From contig JAJRVW010000092.1 of assembly GCA_024277115.1 (NCBI GenBank), positions 1-61,624 of the forward strand: DNA of 61,624 bases, in the 5' to 3' direction. Below are positions 43,409-51,788 of this stretch, in pieces. The notes beneath the pieces are model-generated. The model made no database searches. It was not told the DNA's origin and saw nothing but the letters and a program-made list of their open reading frames with translations. Source of the stretch: Calditrichota bacterium. GTDB taxonomy: Bacteria > Calditrichota > Calditrichia > Calditrichales > J004. The translations under genes were made by a program, and so were the position numbers. Numbering within the stretch: the stretch's first letter is position 1; the number at the start of each line of letters is the position of its first letter.

Positions 43409-44088
43409 AAAAACATATCTTAATTGTGTTTTTTACACTTAGTCTGATTTTTTCCTGTGATAAGGTGGGGGAAATTATCGATGAAGGTACCTATGAAAAA
43501 CCAATCATAGATTTGGTTAGAGCTGAACCCGAAAATGTAAATCCGGGAGATACGGTAGTGGCGGTGGTAGTCGCCACTAATCCTGAAAAAGGGTTATTGA
43601 CTTACAGTTGGAAATCGCCGGATGGCGGAAGGTTTATCGAGCCGTCCAACAAAGATACGGTAGAGTGGATTGCTCCGTTTTCCGGCGGTACATACAGCCT
43701 GGAAGTAACGGTTAAAAATGATAAAAAATCCCGCTCTAAATCAGATGATGTTTTTGTAAACAATCTTGAAAATCCACTTGTAAATATTTCCTCTCCCAAG
43801 GGCAACAGCTATTTTGTACAAAATGACAAGATCGATGTGGCCGTGACAGCCTATCATGATAATAAACTCGCATTTGTACGTCTGCTGGTTAATGGCACTC
43901 AAATTGGGCAAGATAAAAGCTACGACGCATCGAATGATTATCTTTTTAGTTTTAACACCGATTCATTGATGGTTGGGGATTTAAAGATTAAAATTATTGC
44001 AGTGGCATTTAATCAACCCGAAAACAGCGGGGCCGATTCGGTTACGGTGGTTGTCGGTGGCATCCTTCCAAAAAACGGAGGCAATTAA
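43405..44088 (+). CDS. Ig-like-domain lipoprotein
   Basis: This 227-residue lipoprotein (lipobox SLIFSC near residue 18) contains two immunoglobulin-like beta domains. The first (about 35-120) has a PKD-like VNPGDTVVAVVVATNPEKG and TYSWKSPDGG; the second (about 125-220) has VNISSPKGNSYFVQNDKIDV and LVNGTQIGQDKS, like bacterial Ig-like repeats. There are no catalytic motifs. It likely displays on the outer membrane as part of the same assembly as the two genes before it. It ends 3 bp before kdsD. Confidence 0.72.
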   Translation: MKKHILIVFFTLSLIFSCDKVGEIIDEGTYEKPIIDLVRAEPENVNPGDTVVAVVVATNPEKGLLTYSWKSPDGGRFIEPSNKDTVEWIAPFSGGTYSLEVTVKNDKKSRSKSDDVFVNNLENPLVNISSPKGNSYFVQNDKIDVAVTAYHDNKLAFVRLLVNGTQIGQDKSYDASNDYLFSFNTDSLMVGDLKIKIIAVAFNQPENSGADSVTVVVGGILPKNGGN

Positions 44089-44091
44089 AAC

Positions 44092-45054
44092 ATGCCTATT
44101 CTTGAAGCGGCAAAACGGGTTATTCGCATTGAGCGTGAAGCCCTGCATGAAATGGAAAACCGAATTGGCGCGAATTTTGAAAATGCCATCCAGCTGATTT
44201 TAAAAAGCAAAGGGCGTGTTATTGTAACCGGTATGGGGAAATCGGGCGCTATTGCCAAGAAAATAGTTTCAACTTTTGCCAGCACTGGCACGACCTCGTA
44301 TTTTCTTCACCCCGCCGAGGGGCTGCATGGTGATTTGGGCATGGTGCATAAAAACGATGTGGTGATTGCCATTTCCAAAAGTGGGGAGACAGAAGAGCTG
44401 TTGCATATTTTGCCAGCCTTAAAACATTTAAATGTGCCGATTATTGCGATGACGGGAAAGAAAAAATCTACGCTCGCGCGGATCGCCCGCGTAAATTTGG
44501 ATATCAGCGTAAAAGAAGAAGCCTGTCCGCATGACCTTGCCCCCACGGCCAGCACAACGGTTACCCTGGTTATGGGCGATGCCCTTGCTGTGGCGCTTTT
44601 AGAGGCGCGAGGATTTTCTGCCGATGATTTTGCCTTGCTCCATCCCGGTGGATCACTTGGCAAAAAACTGCTTATGCGTGTTACCGATATTATGGAAAAG
44701 GGCGATAAACTTCCCTTCTGTTTCCTTGATGCCCAAATGCGCACGGCGGTGTTAGAAATGGCGCATAAGCGCGGGATTTGTCCGGTCGTGAACCAGGAAA
44801 TGGATTTAAAAGGCGTTTTAACCACGGGCGACTTAAACCGGCTTATTGAAGCAAATGATCAGTTTATGACCATTCCTGTGGAGCGGGTGATGAATAAATC
44901 ACCAAAGGTTATTAAAGCAGATACGTTGGCTGTGATCGCCTATAAGGAGATGGAGATGCACCGTATTATTGCCATGCCTGTTGTGGATTCCAAAAATAAA
45001 TTAATTGGTATTGTCCATCTGCATGATTTGATGCAGGAAGGGATTTCGTCATAA
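44092..45054 (+). CDS. kdsD: Arabinose-5-phosphate isomerase
   Basis: KdsD converts ribulose-5-phosphate to arabinose-5-phosphate, the substrate of KdsA. The 320-residue protein has a SIS sugar-isomerase domain (VTGMGKSGAIAKKI, FLHPAEGLHGDLGMV, ISKSGETEELLHI) and a C-terminal CBS pair from about residue 205 (DIMEKGDKLPF, GVLTTGDLNRLIE, VMNKSPKVI, GIVHLHDLM). The ISKSGET and HPGGSLGK motifs are those of the KpsF/GutQ/KdsD family. It supplies the first step of the KDO pathway whose other two steps are upstream in the same operon. Confidence 0.95.
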   Translation: MPILEAAKRVIRIEREALHEMENRIGANFENAIQLILKSKGRVIVTGMGKSGAIAKKIVSTFASTGTTSYFLHPAEGLHGDLGMVHKNDVVIAISKSGETEELLHILPALKHLNVPIIAMTGKKKSTLARIARVNLDISVKEEACPHDLAPTASTTVTLVMGDALAVALLEARGFSADDFALLHPGGSLGKKLLMRVTDIMEKGDKLPFCFLDAQMRTAVLEMAHKRGICPVVNQEMDLKGVLTTGDLNRLIEANDQFMTIPVERVMNKSPKVIKADTLAVIAYKEMEMHRIIAMPVVDSKNKLIGIVHLHDLMQEGISS

Positions 45055-45071
45055 AAAACAAAGAGAGTTTG

Positions 45072-45620
45072 ATGATTTTTAGAAAATTTAGTTTAGTGAT
45101 AGTTTTTCTTACGCTGTTAACCGCCTGCTTTCAAAAAGAGGAGGAGACAAGTGTTCCCAATAATGTGCCCGAGCATCCCGACCAGGAAAGCTGGAATTCT
45201 ACTTTAATCATTACGAACGATGGACAAAAAGTAGGCGTGGTGGAAGCCAAACATTTTCAAAAATACAATAAAAAGAACAAAACCTATATCTCTGAAGGGT
45301 TGAAGGTGGATTTTTTTAATGCCGAAGGCCTGCACACTTCTGTGTTAACTTCTGAGGGCGGTGAGGTGGACGACCGCAAGCAGGATATGATCGCTTATGG
45401 CAATGTGATTGTTGTTTCGGATAGCGGGATGACACTTTACACTGATACGCTTATGTGGGACAATAAACGGCAAAAAATCATATCGGAGATACCCGTAACC
45501 ATAATTTCTGAATCCGATACATTATATGGCGATAGTTTTATTTCCGATCCCAGCCTGGAAAATTATGAGCTTACCAATTCGCATGGAACCGGCACCGGTT
45601 TAATCAGGAAACCCCAATAA
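45072..45620 (+). CDS. lptC: LPS export protein LptC
   Basis: LptC passes LPS from the LptB2FG transporter to LptA across the periplasm. This 182-residue version has a lipoprotein-type signal (VFLTLLTAC, Cys near residue 19), common in FCB LptC proteins where other bacteria keep a membrane anchor. The rest is the beta-jellyroll domain with the SEGLKVDFFNAEGLHTSVLTSEGGEVDDR and YGNVIVVSDSGMTLYTDTLMWD repeats. I use ATG 45072; a TTG lies directly before it. It overlaps the following gene by one base. Confidence 0.88.
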   Translation: MIFRKFSLVIVFLTLLTACFQKEEETSVPNNVPEHPDQESWNSTLIITNDGQKVGVVEAKHFQKYNKKNKTYISEGLKVDFFNAEGLHTSVLTSEGGEVDDRKQDMIAYGNVIVVSDSGMTLYTDTLMWDNKRQKIISEIPVTIISESDTLYGDSFISDPSLENYELTNSHGTGTGLIRKPQ

Positions 45621-46702
45621 TGCGTTTTTTTACAATCCCCATTCTCTTGTTTATTACAATCATGGTAATGGCGCAATCAAAATCTAAAATAAGGATTATC
45701 CATTCGGATTTGAACATCGGGCGGAAAGTAGGCAATGAACAACTGCGTATTTTAAAGGGGGCCGTGCATGTGGTCAAAGATACGGTGCACATGTATTGCG
45801 ATAGCGCCTATTTTTATGAAGAAAGGAATATGCTGGAATTGTTGAGCAATGTACGCGTGGATAATGGCCATCGTGTAATCCGGGCAAAAAAGATAATATA
45901 TTTTCCGGATGACAACCTTGTGGAGTGTATCGGTTTTGTGAGGTCCAGCAGCGATACAGACTCGCTTTTTACGCACCGGCTTGTTTACAATCTAAAGAAG
46001 AAAGAAGCGGTTGCCACGGACAGTGTATTTTTATGGAACAGGGAAGAGCGTGTTTTTATTACGGGTGATAAAGCATATCTTGAAGAAGAAAGGGATTATT
46101 TCAGGGTAACCAGGGACGCGCATTTTGTCCAAATAGATACATCGACGCAGGATAGTTTTCAGGTTGTGGCACAGAAACTGGAATACTTTGGCGACACCCT
46201 CAATTATGCCTTCGCGGTTGATAGTGTTACGATTTGGCAAGGGGGCTTAAAAACGGAAAGTGATACGGCATGGTATTATTCTAAAACCGAAACAGCCTGG
46301 TTGCGTGGCAAGCCAACAGTCTGGTTTGAAAATAATGAACTAAATGGTGATGAAATTGAAGTGAAAATGGATTCGTCTAAAGTAAAGCGGTTGATGGTTT
46401 ATAAAAATGCAGTAGCAAAGACAATAAACGATTCCATGAAGAATGAATACAATTTATTAAAAGGCAAGTCGATCGAGTTTTTCATGGATGAAAATAAACC
46501 GCGCCTGATAATTGCCCGTCTAAATGCCAGCAGCAAATATTTTTTAACAAATGAAACAGATCAGGGTATAAATTTTTCCACATCAGACAGTATTTATGTC
46601 TTTTTTAAAGCGGGTACACTGGATTCAATCGAAATTATTGGTGGCGCAGAAGGCACCTATTATCCTGATAGTTATAAAGGAGAGCGTAAATTTGGAGAAT
46701 GA
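45620..46702 (+). CDS. OstA-like (LptA/LptD N-domain family) LPS transport protein
   Basis: This 360-residue exported protein (signal peptide FITIMVMAQ) consists of the OstA beta-jellyroll that carries LPS through the periplasm. Repeats include LKGAVHVVKDTVHMYCDSA, LLSNVRVDNGHRVIRAKKI and WLRGKPTVWFENNELNGDEI. It is longer than E. coli LptA, as expected for the OstA-like proteins of Bacteroidetes, but lacks an LptD-type barrel. It may be the LptA equivalent. Its end overlaps lptB by 11 nt. Confidence 0.88.
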   Translation: MRFFTIPILLFITIMVMAQSKSKIRIIHSDLNIGRKVGNEQLRILKGAVHVVKDTVHMYCDSAYFYEERNMLELLSNVRVDNGHRVIRAKKIIYFPDDNLVECIGFVRSSSDTDSLFTHRLVYNLKKKEAVATDSVFLWNREERVFITGDKAYLEEERDYFRVTRDAHFVQIDTSTQDSFQVVAQKLEYFGDTLNYAFAVDSVTIWQGGLKTESDTAWYYSKTETAWLRGKPTVWFENNELNGDEIEVKMDSSKVKRLMVYKNAVAKTINDSMKNEYNLLKGKSIEFFMDENKPRLIIARLNASSKYFLTNETDQGINFSTSDSIYVFFKAGTLDSIEIIGGAEGTYYPDSYKGERKFGE

Positions 46703-47432
46703 AAGGGCTGTATTATCCGGCCAGGATTTAGTGAAAATTTATGGAAAAAGACGGGTTGTTAATTCTGTCTCGCTCGAAGTAAAACAGGGTGAAATTGTAG
46801 GATTACTTGGCCCAAATGGAGCAGGAAAAACCACAACGTTTTACATCATCACGGGAATGATAAGGCCAAACTCTGGCAAAGTGGTTTATAATAACGAGGT
46901 AATAACAAAATTTCCGATGTTCAAAAGGGCGCGTTTTGGCATCGCATACCTGCCACAAGAAGCGTCCATTTTCAGAAAACTCACCGTTCGTGAAAACTTA
47001 ATGGCTATTATGCAAATGATCGGTTTACCCAAGGCCGAACAAAACAGAAAATGCGACAAGTTTTTATCAGAGTTAAATATCACACATATTGCTGATAGTT
47101 TGGGCTATAATTTATCTGGCGGGGAACGGCGGCGAACAGAAATTGCACGTACTTTAGTGACAGACCCTAAATTTATTTTATTGGATGAACCTTTTGCCGG
47201 TGTTGATCCCATTGCGGTGGAAGACATTCAGGGTATAGTTTACAGTTTAAAAGAACGGGGCATTGGTGTTTTAATCACTGATCACAATGTTCATGAAACA
47301 TTAGATATTACCGATCGGGCCTATTTGTTATTTGAAGGACAAATATTAAAAGAAGGAACTGCAGACGTTCTTGCAGCAGATGAGCAGGTACGGAAATTAT
47401 ATCTTGGTGAAAATTTTAAGCTGGACCGTTAA
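46692..47432 (+). CDS. lptB: LPS export ABC transporter ATPase
   Basis: LptB powers extraction of LPS from the inner membrane together with LptF and LptG, which are not in this window. The 246-residue protein has LLGPNGAGKTTT (Walker A), the Q-loop YLPQEASIF, LSGGERRRTEIAR (signature), FILLDEPFAGVDP (Walker B plus D-loop) and ITDHNV (H-loop). I use TTG 46692, with AAAGGAGAG at the right distance; the frame is open back to 46596 but that part lies inside the OstA-like gene. It ends the LPS operon. Confidence 0.95.
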   Translation: MENERAVLSGQDLVKIYGKRRVVNSVSLEVKQGEIVGLLGPNGAGKTTTFYIITGMIRPNSGKVVYNNEVITKFPMFKRARFGIAYLPQEASIFRKLTVRENLMAIMQMIGLPKAEQNRKCDKFLSELNITHIADSLGYNLSGGERRRTEIARTLVTDPKFILLDEPFAGVDPIAVEDIQGIVYSLKERGIGVLITDHNVHETLDITDRAYLLFEGQILKEGTADVLAADEQVRKLYLGENFKLDR

Positions 47433-47869
47433 GCAGAGGAATTTATCTTAAGCTGGTTTTTGTTTATGAAGATAATATTTTCCTTACCAAATATTTTAGA
47501 GATTATTTTAGGAGATAATTCAGAAATATTAGGAATATGAATTCTGTTAAAAGGAAAATTAGAGTTTATGAACAATAAAGAATCGGAGTCTTGTGTTTCC
47601 AAATGATAATTATTTTTTATCAATATCTTGGCAAGCTGGTTTGAAGATATTCGGTTAAAACGAATTTTCCGGTCAATTATTGGGAAATCATAAGAGGTCG
47701 GCAGAGCTTGGTTGCGTTTGGTGTAACTCTTCCGATAAAGTTCTATGGCTTTTCTTAGTTCGATAACCACGCCTTCGGAAGACTCTGATTGTACATAACA
47801 GCTGGGTAGGTTTTCGCAAGAACCAATATAGCTTCTGCCGTCAAATTCCTTTTTCACGATTATTTTCAT
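47429..47869 (-). CDS. One-chain HicB-HicA-like protein
   Basis: This protein of about 146 residues seems to join both partners of a HicAB toxin-antitoxin pair. Residues 1-55 look like HicB (MKIIVKKEFDGRSYIGSCEN, then LPSCYVQSESSEGVVIELRKAIELY, matching the partial RNase H-fold HicB core). Residues 75-135 look like HicA: ISSNQLAKILIKNNYHLETQ, then LLFINSN, IHIPNI and SPKIISKIFG. In HicA the RNA-cleaving His sits in a GSH motif; here that site reads SDSLL, so the toxin site appears lost. The frame is open to ATG 47944, but HicB homology begins at 47869. It overlaps lptB tail-to-tail by 4 nt. Confidence 0.65.
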   Translation of the reverse strand: MKIIVKKEFDGRSYIGSCENLPSCYVQSESSEGVVIELRKAIELYRKSYTKRNQALPTSYDFPIIDRKIRFNRISSNQLAKILIKNNYHLETQDSDSLLFINSNFPFNRIHIPNISELSPKIISKIFGKENIIFINKNQLKINSSA

Positions 47870-48099
47870 GGTCTTGGGGGATAGTTGTAATTGAGGCTTA
47901 ATATAGACTTTTAAAAGATTTTTGTCAATCGCTAAAAAGAACATAACCCCAAATTGTGATATTAGTTACATAAGTAAAATATAATCTTAAAAAAATGCAT
48001 TAACTCCAATGAAATATTGACGAAGAGAATATTGTCGACCTCAATTAATACCAACTTCTAATTTGCTTAAAATTTTAGAAATACCGGAAGGAATTATAA

Positions 48100-51000
48100 G
48101 TGAGTAAAATTCTTATTCTGCGTGATAATTTTTGGCATAATTCTGCTCAAAAACTAATTGAATCTAATGCGAATATTGATATTATTTCATTTGATGCAAT
48201 CGATGAGCTGCCTCTCTCATTTGATCAGGATATTTATAACGGATTATTCTTTTTAGTAAATAAAACTTCTAATGAGCTAGCCGATTATCTTAAAAAATTA
48301 CGTTTATATAATAATGATCAAACTATATTCATTTTAGGTATAATTGCCAATAATGATATTTTTGTTAAAATTTCGGAAATCTCGAATTGTTTTATTTTTC
48401 AGAAATCAAATTTTTTCAATGATCAGCTTCAATTATTATATAAACAATTAAATGATATTTCTCAGGCCAATAAGCGTGGGGAGAAAAATTCTCAAAATTT
48501 AAAAGAAGTTCTTGCCATCTCACCTGTAAGTATCCTGACGGTAAATAATAAAGGGCTAATTTTAAACCTCAATAATAAATTTAAAGAGCAATTTCGTTAT
48601 AATAAAACGAAGCTGATCAACACGAGTATTGATAATTATTTACCTGGCTACTCTTTTGAGGAATTTCTTCTTTTTACCAGGGATCAGGAAAAAAGTAAGA
48701 AAATGATCACTACTTTTATGGATAGTGATGGCCACATTGATACAGTAGAAATAAATATTATCAATTCTCCACAATTCAAAGACGAGTATTTCCTGTATTT
48801 TAAAAATAAGAGTGAAGTCCTCTCGTATAGAAGAACACTTGATTATCAATCAAAATGTTTTTCAAATTTGCGTTCATTGTTCCAGCAATTTTTCAACCGG
48901 TCTAATTTAGATTTATACTCACAGGACTTAAATGACCTAATTAAAAAAGCTGTAAATTGTGATAGCATAATTCATTGCCCGATTAAAGAGACAAACTATA
49001 AAAACAAACTAGTCATAGATTTTGATAAGATAGAGGAAATTAACCGTGATGCCATCAAAGCTTTAAATGGTGTTATTGAACTAATCTTGAAAAAAAACGA
49101 AGTAAGTGTTTTTAATTTTTATGATGAAAATGAGTCGCACAAAGAGATTGTATATTATGCACGAACAGCCATTTTTATCCCAATCGTTTCAAGGATAGTT
49201 AAAAAATATATTATTTTACTGCACGTAAATCCCTTTGAGCCAGATGGTTTTTTACTTGATACGTATAAAATCCTACAAGAATTGTCCAAATTTGCATTTA
49301 TAAAAGAATCCAGAAAAGGGCAGAAAAATAAATTTAATTTCAAAGAAATCGTTGAGTGTGCCACAGACGGAATTTATCGCTCTACCCTTGATGGGAAAAT
49401 AATTTATGCCAATCCGTCATTTCTGAAAATGTTGGAATATGACACGTTTGATGAGCTTAAAAAAGAGAAAAAAGCCATTGATTTATATCATTCGAAAAAA
49501 GATAGGGAATACTTTATCCATGATTTAAAAAATGATAAATCCATTGATAATTATACCGTCAGTTTAAAAACCAAGCGTGGCCGGACGATTTCGGTATTGG
49601 AACATGCACACCTTGTAGATGATGGGGAAGAAACACCGTATATCGATGGAGTTATCCGGGATATTTCGAGCAATAATCGACTTGAAAATAGTTTTAAAAA
49701 TAGCCGATTTTTCCCCAATGAGCTTATTGATAAAGCAAATATTATAATAACGGTTACATCAAAAGACGGGGACTATTTGATGTGGAACCGAAAAGCAGAG
49801 CAAGTAACAGGCTACTCAAGAAAAACGCTTATTGGCACGAAGCTAATTCTTCAACAATTATATCCGGATAAAAAATACAGGGATTTTGTAGTCCATCAGC
49901 AAACAGAACATATCGCAGAGAATTCAGCTTCGCCTTTTGAGGTAAAAATAATTACTCAAGGCGGTAAGGAAAAAATTATCCGGTGGACAGCCGTTGAAAT
50001 AGAAGCAGAAGATGATAACTTTGTAGTTGTAAGTTTTGGTACAGATATTACCGAGGTGAGGCATCTTGAAAAACGCTTCATGGAAACGCAACGCATGGAT
50101 ATGTTTAATAGTGTGACAGATAAAATTGCCCAACAATATAACCAGATCATTACTTCCCTTGCAAAGAGTCTGGAAGAAATTAAAGGTCTTTCGGGCAATG
50201 AAACTTATGCCGCATTTAGGCATGCGGATCAGGCAATGCGCGAGGCCCATCAGTTTTCTGATCAAATTTTGAACTTATCCGGAAAACAGGATCCGGAGAA
50301 CAACAATGTTGACCCAGATGAAATCATTGAGAATTCGATCCATTTGCTGCGAAATACTATTCCGGAAAGCATACAAATTGATGCTGAGCTCAACTCCCGC
50401 GGATTTGTTACGATCAGTGAAGCGCAGCTAAATAAAGTGCTGTTAAACCTGGCGTTAAATTCTGTTGCGGCTATGCCGGACGGGGGAGACATTTTTATTA
50501 CTACCCGGGTTTGCGAAACATCTGAGGAGCCATTTTTAGTACAAAACAATGCCATAAATAAAAGTTACTTAAAAGTAGTTTTTAGGGATACAGGCACAGG
50601 TATGAACACGGCAACAGTAGAGCGGTTGTTCGAACCTTTTTACACGACTTATGATGATGTGTCCCGAAAAGGATTGGGAGCTACATTAATTTTTAATATA
50701 ATCCGTTCGGCAAATGGCTACATTAATGTTAAATCGGAGTTAAATAAAGGGACGGTCATTTCTTTTTATCTTCCCTTTATCCACGAAAGTGTTGGGCTAA
50801 AAAATATAAATAAAGAGGGCTTTTCTAAAATTTTAATTGTAGATGACCAAAGGGTTGTAAGGGAGTTTTTGAAAGATATGGCAAATACAGATGGATATAA
50901 AACCATCTTGGCCGAAGATGGACTGCAAGGCCTGAAAATTTTTGAAGAGAACCAGAAAGAAATTGGCCTGGCCATACTGGATATAATAATGCCCAATATG

Positions 51001-51183
51001 TACGGGAATGAACTTTATTATAAAATTAAAGAGATGAAACCAGAGCTAAAAGTTTTAATAACCTCAGGTTATACAGCCCCAAAAATTATGAAACAGCTTA
51101 TTAAGGATGGCGTTGATGGCTTTCTGCCTAAACCCTTTGACGTGCAGTCTGCAAGGGAACAAATCCGTATACTTCTTTCGTAA
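48100..51183 (+). CDS. Hybrid sensor kinase homologue with Gln in place of the phospho-accepting His
   Basis: This 1027-residue soluble protein starts at GTG 48100 with AAGGAAT upstream. In order: a degenerate receiver (1-120), PAS (about 140-235), a GAF-like region (about 250-410), PAS (about 415-535; CATDGIYRSTLDGKIIYANP) and PAS (about 545-660; TVTSKDGDYLMWNRKAEQVTGYS). The dimerisation helix reads KIAQQYNQIIT where kinases have IAHDFNN, so Gln678 replaces the His. The HATPase domain looks intact (N box LNLALNSVAAMPDGG, G1 FRDTGTGM, FEPFYTTY, G2 KGLGATLI). A complete receiver ends the protein (ILIVDDQRV, ILDIIMPNMYG, LPKPFD). It shares the pseudo-receiver/PAS start with the protein at 33316-35064. 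Confidence 0.88.
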   Translation: MSKILILRDNFWHNSAQKLIESNANIDIISFDAIDELPLSFDQDIYNGLFFLVNKTSNELADYLKKLRLYNNDQTIFILGIIANNDIFVKISEISNCFIFQKSNFFNDQLQLLYKQLNDISQANKRGEKNSQNLKEVLAISPVSILTVNNKGLILNLNNKFKEQFRYNKTKLINTSIDNYLPGYSFEEFLLFTRDQEKSKKMITTFMDSDGHIDTVEINIINSPQFKDEYFLYFKNKSEVLSYRRTLDYQSKCFSNLRSLFQQFFNRSNLDLYSQDLNDLIKKAVNCDSIIHCPIKETNYKNKLVIDFDKIEEINRDAIKALNGVIELILKKNEVSVFNFYDENESHKEIVYYARTAIFIPIVSRIVKKYIILLHVNPFEPDGFLLDTYKILQELSKFAFIKESRKGQKNKFNFKEIVECATDGIYRSTLDGKIIYANPSFLKMLEYDTFDELKKEKKAIDLYHSKKDREYFIHDLKNDKSIDNYTVSLKTKRGRTISVLEHAHLVDDGEETPYIDGVIRDISSNNRLENSFKNSRFFPNELIDKANIIITVTSKDGDYLMWNRKAEQVTGYSRKTLIGTKLILQQLYPDKKYRDFVVHQQTEHIAENSASPFEVKIITQGGKEKIIRWTAVEIEAEDDNFVVVSFGTDITEVRHLEKRFMETQRMDMFNSVTDKIAQQYNQIITSLAKSLEEIKGLSGNETYAAFRHADQAMREAHQFSDQILNLSGKQDPENNNVDPDEIIENSIHLLRNTIPESIQIDAELNSRGFVTISEAQLNKVLLNLALNSVAAMPDGGDIFITTRVCETSEEPFLVQNNAINKSYLKVVFRDTGTGMNTATVERLFEPFYTTYDDVSRKGLGATLIFNIIRSANGYINVKSELNKGTVISFYLPFIHESVGLKNINKEGFSKILIVDDQRVVREFLKDMANTDGYKTILAEDGLQGLKIFEENQKEIGLAILDIIMPNMYGNELYYKIKEMKPELKVLITSGYTAPKIMKQLIKDGVDGFLPKPFDVQSAREQIRILLS

Positions 51184-51270
51184 ATAAAAATATGGCAATG
51201 TATTTCCTTGTTATGTAAATTTGTGCCCTATCCAAATATGTAATAATACTAATGCAAGTAGGAGCTTGAA

Positions 51271-51693
51271 ATGAATAAAAAGGTTCTTGTTCTTGGAACC
51301 GAAAATTCCGTATTGACACCAATGATGGCGGAATTGATAAAACACCTTACTTATAAAAAAGTAGATGTTGAAAGTGCCGGTATTTATCCAAAAGAAATCC
51401 ATCCCCTGGCTGTAAAAGTACTTCTGGAAATGGGGATCACAATGTCTGAATTTACACATAATTCGATAAGCCAATATGCGCATACAAAATTTGACATTAT
51501 CATAACTACCTCTAAGGTTGCCCGGGATTCTTTACACATCCTAATGAGTTGTAGAACTAAAATTCATCGGGAGTTTGACAACCCTACCAAAATTGAAGGT
51601 AATGAAATTCAGATGCAAAATGCATTTAGGCAGGTTCGTGATGAGATGAACGAGTGGTTGAATGAATTTTTAACACGGCACCGGCTAATCTAG
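51271..51693 (+). CDS. LMW tyrosine phosphatase / arsenate reductase homologue lacking catalytic residues
   Basis: This 140-residue protein has the low-molecular-weight phosphatase fold: VLVLGTENSVLTPMMAELI at the start aligns with the CxGNxCRSPMAE active-site loop, and VDVESAGIYPKEIHPLAVKVLLEMGI with the family's second strand and helix. The nucleophile Cys is Gly9, the second Cys is Val14 and the phosphate-binding Arg is Leu15, so it cannot work as a phosphatase or arsenate reductase. It may bind a phosphorylated or other partner. It lies 87 bp after the kinase homologue gene and may be transcribed with it. Confidence 0.8.
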   Translation: MNKKVLVLGTENSVLTPMMAELIKHLTYKKVDVESAGIYPKEIHPLAVKVLLEMGITMSEFTHNSISQYAHTKFDIIITTSKVARDSLHILMSCRTKIHREFDNPTKIEGNEIQMQNAFRQVRDEMNEWLNEFLTRHRLI

Positions 51694-51788
51694 CCAAAAA
51701 GCCCCTTTTTATTAATAGAATTAAATTTCCTCCGAATAAGAAACAATTAGGATTCGATTTCACTTTTTATTCTGCCTGGGAGGGCACC

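Noticed and set aside
44307-44825. Long antisense reading frame within kdsD
   Set aside because: It has Ser/Arg-biased composition and is a shadow of the kdsD coding frame.
47429-51693. Defence island around the HicBA-like gene
   Set aside because: The neighbours are LPS transport, signalling and an ion antiporter; no nuclease, helicase or mobile-element gene is close by.
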